Notes under the pieces: model-generated
The model's database searches: none
Told to the model about the DNA's origin: nothing
What the model saw: only the letters and a program-made list of their open reading frames with translations
Position numbers and translations under genes: made by a program
Shown: positions 1-4,626 of the stretch, one piece after another
Numbering within the stretch: position 1 is the stretch's first letter
Layout: the number at the start of each line of letters is the position of its first letter
Assembly: GCA_963544615.1 (NCBI GenBank)
Contig: CAUUGB010000035.1
Location: 1 to 5,049, forward strand
DNA length: 5,049 bases
Direction of reading: 5' to 3'
From: CAUUGB01 sp963544615
GTDB taxonomy: Bacteria > Patescibacteriota > Microgenomatia > UBA1400 > PJMF01

Positions 1-326
1 CCCACTATACCTTTAACACCTAAAAAATCACCAGTGTCCACCAAAGAAAGCACTTGTTGATTTAAGGCATTAAATTTATTCATGGCAAAAAATGCTTGCA
101 CCTTGCCAGTATCGTCAGCTAAATCAACAAAAAGAACCTTGCCATGCCCTCTATAGGCCATTACTCTACCAGCAGTTTGTACTAAAGTGTTCTTATCTAC
201 CAAAGCGGCCACTTGTAAGAGAGAATGGGTTTTATGATAACTGTATGGATGAGGATTAACCCCCAACTTTTCTAAAGCCTGTCTCTTTTGTAACTTAGCC
301 TCCCTAGTTTGGGTAAGTCTGGACAT
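1..326 (-). CDS. lysS: Lysyl-tRNA synthetase, class II (N-terminal part, runs off left edge)
   Basis: Charges tRNA-Lys with lysine in the cytoplasm. Only the first 108 residues are in the window; the catalytic class II domain lies beyond the left edge. The visible part opens with a helical segment (residues 3-21, Arg/Lys/Gln/Glu-rich) followed by GVNPHPYSYHKTH (22-34), which matches the usual LysRS pattern 'G-x-(D/N)-P-x-P-Y/F...-T-H'. From about residue 48 comes the anticodon-binding OB fold, with AGRVMAYRGHGKVLFVDLAD (52-71) and then DTGKVQAFF, typical of the family. The ATG lies one base after the greA stop (TAA-T-ATG), so it is probably co-transcribed with greA and translationally coupled to it. 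I see no good Shine-Dalgarno sequence in front of it. AspRS and AsnRS share the OB fold, but the N-terminal motif favours LysRS. Confidence 0.9.
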   Translation of the reverse strand, partial: MSRLTQTREAKLQKRQALEKLGVNPHPYSYHKTHSLLQVAALVDKNTLVQTAGRVMAYRGHGKVLFVDLADDTGKVQAFFAMNKFNALNQQVLSLVDTGDFLGVKGIV

Positions 327-327
327 A

Positions 328-801
328 TTATTTGACAGCCACAATGCTGTAGGTACGCTCACCAGCAGGCACCACCAATTTAATCTCTTCGCCAACTTTT
401 TTACCCAACAAAGCTTTACCCAAAGGAGAAACCACCGAAATGGTGTCCGCTTGACTGGCAGCTTTATCAAATTCTCCTATTAAAGTGAATGTTTGTTTGC
501 CAAAACTGCTACTTAAAGTTATCTGATTACCCACTCTAATGCCAGAACCACCACTGCCCTTAATCACCGTCGCCCCAGCTAAAATGATTTTGATTTCCTC
601 AATGCGCACTTGCAGCAACTCTTGCTGATCTTTAGCGTCTTTGTATTCACTATTTTCCGATAAATCACCCTGTTCTCGAGCTTTAGCAATCCGCTTGACT
701 ACTGCTGGCAATTGTACTGTTTCTAGCTCTTGCAATTCTGCCTGTAAATTGGCTAAACTCTCTTTGGTAAGTTTGGTTTGTTTGCTGACTGCTTGTTTCA
801 T
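328..801 (-). CDS. greA: Transcript-cleavage elongation factor GreA
   Basis: GreA enters the RNA polymerase secondary channel and stimulates cleavage of backtracked RNA. The product is 157 residues, the normal size for the family. Residues 10-80 form the N-terminal coiled coil. Its tip carries AREQGDLSENSEYKDAKD, with the acidic pair Asp46/Glu49 corresponding to the catalytic Mg2+-coordinating residues of GreA. The C-terminal FKBP-like domain ends with SPLGKALLGKKVGEEI and a final beta strand. An in-frame TTG at 807-805 would add two residues (MPM...), but it sits only two bases from the -10 box, so the ATG at 801-799 is the better start. First gene of a greA-lysS operon, divergent from the pilus operon. 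Stop is TAA. Confidence 0.95.
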   Translation of the reverse strand: MKQAVSKQTKLTKESLANLQAELQELETVQLPAVVKRIAKAREQGDLSENSEYKDAKDQQELLQVRIEEIKIILAGATVIKGSGGSGIRVGNQITLSSSFGKQTFTLIGEFDKAASQADTISVVSPLGKALLGKKVGEEIKLVVPAGERTYSIVAVK

Positions 802-809
802 AGGCAACT

Positions 810-818
810 ATTATACCA
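810..818 (-). promoter_or_regulatory. Extended -10 promoter of greA-lysS, likely leaderless
   Basis: On the minus strand the sequence TGGTATAAT (818 to 810) is a perfect TATAAT preceded by TG-N, an extended -10 element. No convincing -35 lies at 16-18 bp; the nearest TTGAAT (841-836) is 20 bp away. Eight bases separate the -10 from the greA ATG at 801, so the expected transcription start falls at or within about two bases of the ATG and leaves no room for a ribosome binding site. Confidence 0.75.
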
Positions 819-852
819 TTTCTTTACCAAGATAAATTCAAACCCTTTACGG

Positions 853-881
853 TTGACAAACATAATGATTTACTCTAAAAT
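853..881 (+). promoter_or_regulatory. Sigma70-type promoter of the pilus operon, likely leaderless
   Basis: TTGACA (853-858, perfect -35) is followed by a 17-base spacer and TAAAAT (876-881, one mismatch to TATAAT). Six bases later is the ATG at 888, exactly where transcription is expected to begin. An in-frame TAA at 876-878 blocks any upstream start, and there is no Shine-Dalgarno sequence. The promoter drives the pilX-like, pilM, pilN and pilO genes and lies about 40 bp from the divergent greA -10. Confidence 0.8.
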
Positions 882-887
882 TTTCTC

Positions 888-1739
888 ATGTGCAGTAGCA
901 AACAACATCAAGAAGCTCAAATTGGTATTGTGGCAGTTTTGCTCACTACCATTTTGTTAGCCATTGGTGTTTCGGTGGGTTCGCGGGTAATTAGGCAAAC
1001 TCGCGATGAGACTATTCGCCAAGAAGCCACCCAGCAACTTAATCAAGCCGAAAGTATTGCTGATATGGGAAAAGATGACACCAGCAGTGATAATTTATTA
1101 ATTGACTTAAGCCACACTAAGGTGGAGGATATGCCGCTCACCACAACAACTCATGATGAACGAAAAAATACCTTTAGCAGTGATATTGACACCGTTTACT
1201 TAAATCAAGGCGAAACGGTGGAAGTACTCGTGGGTAATGTTACCGGCAATATTTTTTGGGAACTGGAGCAAAATAAGGAGACAGATTGCCAAAAAAAACC
1301 TGGATTGCTGTTAACTGTAATTAACAGTGATGGTAGCAGTAAAATTACTCCTATTTCCCCATTTAACTGTATTGGTGGTAGATTTGACCAATTTACACCA
1401 GGATCTTCTACTAATGATACCAATAAATATGTTAATCAAGTTTCTCATGGAGCTACTGGTTATCAACGCTTACGCATTGAAGCCCTCTTTGCCCCCACTT
1501 ACATTTATTTACAGGGATTAACCACAGCAGTTCGCGCTGCTGCGGTAAATCAAAGTGGTGAAGAAGCCCGAGCAGTGGAGCAAACTACCAGCTTTGACAC
1601 TCCCAACTTTGTCAATAATTTTACCCTTTTTGCTGGCAATAGCTCAATTTGTCAAGGCAAGTTTGAGCGCAACTACACCCTAGATAAAATCCTAGAATCA
1701 GACGGCAAACCAGGACAAGGTGGTTATATTTGTAAGTGA
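888..1739 (+). CDS. PilX-like minor pilin / pseudopilin
   Basis: A 283-residue protein with a short N-terminus (MCSSKQHQEAQ), one hydrophobic helix at about residues 12-31, and then an amphipathic Arg/Glu/Gln-rich stretch (33-58) ending in LNQAESIAD. This layout matches the N-terminal region of PilX-family pilus assembly proteins, whose helix typically ends in a '(A/N)AAE(A/S)GI' type motif. The rest appears extracellular: beta-rich, with four cysteines (134, 161, 255, 282) that could form two disulfides, and a C-terminal block with FVNNFTLFAGN (241-251) resembling the 'FDY-LFSG' block seen in related CPR proteins. There is no canonical G/xxxxE prepilin peptidase site and no Glu at +5. First gene of the operon, 15 bases before pilM. 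Ends in tandem stops TGA TAA. The PilX-like assignment rests on architecture; a general secreted, N-terminally anchored protein is the alternative. Confidence 0.7.
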   Translation: MCSSKQHQEAQIGIVAVLLTTILLAIGVSVGSRVIRQTRDETIRQEATQQLNQAESIADMGKDDTSSDNLLIDLSHTKVEDMPLTTTTHDERKNTFSSDIDTVYLNQGETVEVLVGNVTGNIFWELEQNKETDCQKKPGLLLTVINSDGSSKITPISPFNCIGGRFDQFTPGSSTNDTNKYVNQVSHGATGYQRLRIEALFAPTYIYLQGLTTAVRAAAVNQSGEEARAVEQTTSFDTPNFVNNFTLFAGNSSICQGKFERNYTLDKILESDGKPGQGGYICK

Positions 1740-1754
1740 TAAAAGGAATAATTT

Positions 1755-2771
1755 ATGAATAGTCAACTAGGTGAATCGGTGTGTGTAGATTTAGGTACTA
1801 ATCTAATTAAGGTAGTGGTAACCAATCGCAAGGGAGTGATTACTCAAACTGTCGCTGCTCCCAATAATTTGGGCTTTAATGTGCCACTTAAACCTAATCA
1901 AGTGGAAACCTTATCAAGTTTGCTCAAAAATGTTTTCTCTGAACACAAACTACCCAAAAAAAATTTGCGCATTGCCATGCCAGAGCATTATGTCTCTACC
2001 CAAGTAATTGAAATTCCCACTCTCACTGATGCCGAGCTTGCTTCCTCAGTCCGCTGGCAGGCGCAACAATATATTCCCATTCCCAAAGAGGAATTATCAC
2101 TCAATTACCAAGTGCTTTATCGCCCCGAGAAAAAAAATTTGGCAATTCAAAACATGCGCGTTTTACTAGTGGGCATTAATCAAAATCATCTCAACTCTTT
2201 GGTAACCGCCTACACTAAGGCAGATTTAGAAACCAGTGTGCTGGAAACCGAAAGCATTGCTCTGCTGCGTAATTTACCCACTGTAGCTGAAGACAGTGCC
2301 TGTGTTTTGGTTAATTTTGGTGCTAACCAAATGGATTTAACTATTGTGCGCGGGGGCGAGCTAGCTATGGTTATTTCCCATCAAGCCGGCAGTACCATGA
2401 TTACCAAAGCATTAATGAATGCTTTTAATCTCCCCCTGGATAAAGCGGAGGAGTATAAAAGAAGTTGCGGTTTTGATGCCCAACAATTAGATGGCAAAAT
2501 TGCTAATGCTATTGTACCTGTAGCACAAATTCTTATTAGTAATATTAAAAATACCATTAGTTTTTATAATGATAAAAACTCACTGCAAGCAATTAATCAA
2601 ATTTACACTTGTGGCGGCGGCACCTTAATTCCTGGATTTAATCAGCTCCTGGCTGCTAACCTTAATTTACCAGTTGAGCCTTTAGCAGTTTTTACTGGTT
2701 TAACTGGAGCAATTCCCGAAGCTGACCAAGCTATGTTTGCGGTTGCTACCGGACTAGCAAAAAGAAAATAA
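1755..2771 (+). CDS. pilM: Type IV pilus assembly protein PilM (actin-like ATPase fold)
   Basis: A cytoplasmic FtsA/actin-like protein that binds the N-terminal tail of PilN and links the pilus machine to its inner-membrane platform. It is 338 residues, close to the usual 340-370. Visible landmarks: phosphate-1 loop VCVDLGTNLIKVV (9-21), the PilM signature WQAQQYIPIP (101-110, usually W-E-A-E-Q-Y-I-P), phosphate-2 region VLVNFGANQMDLTIV (184-198), KAEEYKRSCG (230-239), and adenosine motif IYTCGGGTLIPGF (283-295). The phosphate-2 strand has Asn187 where an Asp is usual for this fold, and the segment IGG-x-x-(I/L)T is altered to AGSTMIT (211-217). Clear Shine-Dalgarno AGGA at 1744-1747, seven bases before the ATG. 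Two bases separate its stop from pilN. Confidence 0.93.
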   Translation: MNSQLGESVCVDLGTNLIKVVVTNRKGVITQTVAAPNNLGFNVPLKPNQVETLSSLLKNVFSEHKLPKKNLRIAMPEHYVSTQVIEIPTLTDAELASSVRWQAQQYIPIPKEELSLNYQVLYRPEKKNLAIQNMRVLLVGINQNHLNSLVTAYTKADLETSVLETESIALLRNLPTVAEDSACVLVNFGANQMDLTIVRGGELAMVISHQAGSTMITKALMNAFNLPLDKAEEYKRSCGFDAQQLDGKIANAIVPVAQILISNIKNTISFYNDKNSLQAINQIYTCGGGTLIPGFNQLLAANLNLPVEPLAVFTGLTGAIPEADQAMFAVATGLAKRK

Positions 2772-2773
2772 CC

Positions 2774-3316
2774 ATGGCTGACAATATTAATTTTCTCCAA
2801 CAGCAACAAAAGCAATTTGCCAAAAGAGACAAGGGAGATAGATGGGCTTTAATAGCGGTGGTTGGGGCGGCCAGCATTGTGGCTCTGATATATGGCAGTT
2901 TGCTTTATTATCAAATTAATTTAAGTAAACAAATAGAGGCAGAAAAAACCAGACAGCAAAACTTAGAGCGAGATATTTTAGCTATGAGTGGCAAAGAAAG
3001 TGATTATCTTTCTTTTTATGAAAAACTGAAAAAAATTTCTCTCCTGAGTGATAAGCGGACTCATGCTACCAAGTCGCTGGTAGATACTTACACATATTTT
3101 ACTACTCCCGATACTGCGGTGGTTAACAGTATTTACGATTATTATGCCAAAAACATTGAGTTAACTTTATCTGCCAACAGTGTCTTTGCCCTAGAAAAAT
3201 TAATCAATTTAGTGCAGAACCCAGAATTTCGCCAAAATTATCAATCGGTGGAAATCAATGAGCTAACTCGTACTGCTTCAGGTTATTATCGGCTTAATTT
3301 AACTTTGTTTATGTAA
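2774..3316 (+). CDS. pilN: Type IV pilus assembly protein PilN
   Basis: An inner-membrane protein that binds PilM through its cytoplasmic tail and pairs with PilO. It has 180 residues: a short cytoplasmic N-terminus with the motif INFL (5-8), corresponding to the INLLP-type PilM-binding tail but followed by a run of four Gln instead of Pro. A transmembrane helix spans about 24-46 (WALIAVVGAASIVALIYGSL...), a charged coiled coil about 47-72, and a small alpha/beta domain runs to the C-terminus (ferredoxin-like in known PilN structures). The start is two bases after the pilM stop, with no strong ribosome binding site (only an A-rich AAAGAAA), so translation is probably coupled to pilM. Similarity at sequence level is weak, as is normal for PilN; position between pilM and pilO supports the call. 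Confidence 0.85.
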   Translation: MADNINFLQQQQKQFAKRDKGDRWALIAVVGAASIVALIYGSLLYYQINLSKQIEAEKTRQQNLERDILAMSGKESDYLSFYEKLKKISLLSDKRTHATKSLVDTYTYFTTPDTAVVNSIYDYYAKNIELTLSANSVFALEKLINLVQNPEFRQNYQSVEINELTRTASGYYRLNLTLFM

Positions 3317-3322
3317 GGGTTT

Positions 3323-4153
3323 ATGTTAAAAAGTAATTTTGCTCAACAAAATATTGATCCACAAGAAGTGGTGCAGTTGGTTAAAAGCCTAAAAAGACGC
3401 GGCTTTTTGTTGCTGTCAATTTTTATTGTGGGTGGCATGATTGTTGGATTATTTATGGGTATTATTCCCACCATTAACAATATTATTAACCAACAAAAAC
3501 AATTAGCCACTGAGCAAGAACACACCGTTACTTTGGAAAACAAAAAAAAGCAAGTGCAAATGATTGAGAATGATAAAGATTTTGCTAATGCTGCTTTAGT
3601 AGATGAGGTGCTCTTTAGTGACAATCCTTTTATTCCGATGATGTATAGTCTAGATAAAGTGCGACAAGATAACCAAATTCCCTCTTTTGTTCGCCAGGAA
3701 CTCTCACCCGGATTAGTTGCCACTCCCTCAGCTGAGTTTGCTAATTTAAGGCGCAGTCAACAAAGCAATGCCAATCGGTTAGCGAGTAAAAAAGACGCCG
3801 AAGGCTTTACAATTTTTTTGGAAGTGCGCGGACCTTACTTATCTTTAGTAAAATTTCTCCATCAGTTAGAAAACCATGCTCCTTTTAATAGTGTTGCCTA
3901 CAGTGAAATTGCCAATAGCTTGAATGGTAATGCGAGTGCTAAATTTGAAATCTTATCTCAATATTATCCTCCACAAATGAAAGCTAGTTTGCTGACTAAA
4001 ATTCCCTCTTTAGATGATAAAGACAAAAAGACTCTGCAAGATTTAGAAAAAGTTAACAGAGTTGATTTAAGTCAACTCAGTCAAGCAGACTTTATTAACT
4101 ACAAGCGAATTAATCCTTTTGCTCAAGCTAGTGGCTCAGGGCAATTAGAATAA
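3323..4153 (+). CDS. pilO: Type IV pilus assembly protein PilO
   Basis: The inner-membrane partner of PilN; the pair forms the periplasm-facing platform of the pilus machine. The product has 276 residues, somewhat longer than the usual 200-220. A cytoplasmic N-terminus of about 26 residues leads into a transmembrane helix at 27-48, a Gln/Glu/Lys-rich coiled coil at about 52-85, and an alpha/beta C-terminal domain that includes FTIFLEVRGPYLSLVKFLHQ (residues about 163-182), a PilO-type 'v-v-G-y-l-v-FL--LE' segment. A charged tail after about residue 225 accounts for the extra length. A short Shine-Dalgarno-like AAGGG (3315-3319) overlaps the pilN stop and sits only three bases from the ATG. 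Last gene of the operon; no pilP follows. Confidence 0.85.
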   Translation: MLKSNFAQQNIDPQEVVQLVKSLKRRGFLLLSIFIVGGMIVGLFMGIIPTINNIINQQKQLATEQEHTVTLENKKKQVQMIENDKDFANAALVDEVLFSDNPFIPMMYSLDKVRQDNQIPSFVRQELSPGLVATPSAEFANLRRSQQSNANRLASKKDAEGFTIFLEVRGPYLSLVKFLHQLENHAPFNSVAYSEIANSLNGNASAKFEILSQYYPPQMKASLLTKIPSLDDKDKKTLQDLEKVNRVDLSQLSQADFINYKRINPFAQASGSGQLE

Positions 4154-4165
4154 TTTAGTCGCAGC

Positions 4166-4263
4166 AAACCAAGGGTACTGTTTTACGAGAGTTTATTTTG
4201 TTACTAGCAAAGGTGGAAAAGCTATAAATAAACCAAGCAGTCAACACTATGCTCCAAACCAAG
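4166..4263 (+). repeat. Three exact copies of the 8-mer AAACCAAG
   Basis: AAACCAAG occurs at 4166-4173, 4230-4237 and 4256-4263 in the 142-base gap between pilO and khpA. The last two copies also share CTAT four to five bases upstream. The function is unknown; it could be a protein-binding motif or leftover of an older repeat. An 8-mer three times in so short a stretch is unlikely by chance, although the region is A-rich. Confidence 0.55.
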
Positions 4264-4297
4264 TTAGCTGAGCATTTTAAAAATGTCTCATTAACTT
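4261..4297. repeat. Imperfect inverted repeat between convergent operons (candidate bidirectional terminator)
   Basis: The left arm AAGTTAGCTGAGCATTTT (4261-4278) pairs with the right arm AAAATGTCTCATTAACTT (4280-4297), with a one-base mismatch or bulge in two places and almost no loop unless the central A-T pairs open. It ends inside the khpA stop codon and lies where both the plus-strand pil operon and the minus-strand rpsP-khpA operon should stop. There is no U-tract on either strand, so it is not a classical intrinsic terminator. Confidence 0.45.
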
Positions 4298-4625
4298 AAA
4301 GTAAGTTATCATCTAAAGCAGCTTCACTCACCACATTGGTATCTACAGCTTGTTTGTCTGCTGCGGCTTCATGAGGCAGGGCTTTAACATCTTCTGTCAT
4401 TACTCTAACCATTACTTTTTTCTTTTCTTTAATAGCCCGAGCTTTAACAATGGTGCGCAAAGCTTGAATTAACATACCTTGACGACCAATAATTCTGCCA
4501 TAATCATCTTGATTGGCAGAAATAGATAAAATTACCAAACCATCAGCCAATACTTGTTCATCAACCACAATTTCTTCTGGAACGGTAACTAAGCTTTTGA
4601 GAATAAACTCTAAAAGTTCTTTCAT
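4296..4625 (-). CDS. khpA: KH-domain RNA-binding protein KhpA (YlqC family)
   Basis: A small RNA-binding protein; in Gram-positive bacteria KhpA pairs with KhpB/Jag and affects cell elongation and division. It has 109 residues, compared with about 75-80 in most KhpA proteins. The KH fold covers about 1-80: MKELLEFILKSLV (1-13), a beta strand around 30-37, then GRIIGRQGMLIQALRTIVKA (43-62) with the GxxG RNA-binding loop at Gly47-Arg-Gln-Gly50. The last 30 residues are an Ala- and Asp/Glu-rich tail. A longer reading from 4664 would add 13 residues, but it overlaps rpsP by 38 bases; ATG 4625 is preceded by AAGGA at 5 bases and matches the conserved family start. One base separates it from the rpsP stop. 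The pairing rpsP-khpA is widely conserved. Confidence 0.92.
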   Translation of the reverse strand: MKELLEFILKSLVTVPEEIVVDEQVLADGLVILSISANQDDYGRIIGRQGMLIQALRTIVKARAIKEKKKVMVRVMTEDVKALPHEAAADKQAVDTNVVSEAALDDNLL

Positions 4626-4626
4626 A

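Noticed and set aside
805..807. TTG start for greA giving a protein beginning MPMKQ
   Set aside because: The TTG lies two bases past the -10 hexamer, upstream of any plausible transcription start; the ATG at 801 fits the promoter and the family length.
641..960. Two plus-strand open frames over greA and the promoter region (641-835 and 778-960)
   Set aside because: Both overlap well-supported genes, and the second runs through the pilus promoter into pilX in the wrong frame; no homology recognised.
1205..1521. Open frames inside the PilX-like gene (1205-1423 minus, 1327-1521 plus)
   Set aside because: Shadows of the 283-residue gene without their own start signals or domain features.
1737..1742. 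TGA read as glycine (codes 4/25) because TGA TAA ends the PilX-like gene
   Set aside because: No internal in-frame TGA occurs in any gene here and glycine is encoded by GGN, so TGA is best read as stop; the TAA is a back-up stop. Recoding would add one residue only and cannot be strictly excluded from this gene alone.
3343..3723. Minus-strand 126-codon open frame within pilO
   Set aside because: Antisense shadow of pilO, Cys/Ile-rich with no recognisable domain and no initiation signal.
4191..4233. Inverted repeat GTTTATTT (4191-4198) / AAATAAAC (4226-4233) as a terminator for the pil operon
   Set aside because: Only 8 AT-rich base pairs around a 27-base loop and no U-tract; easily expected by chance.
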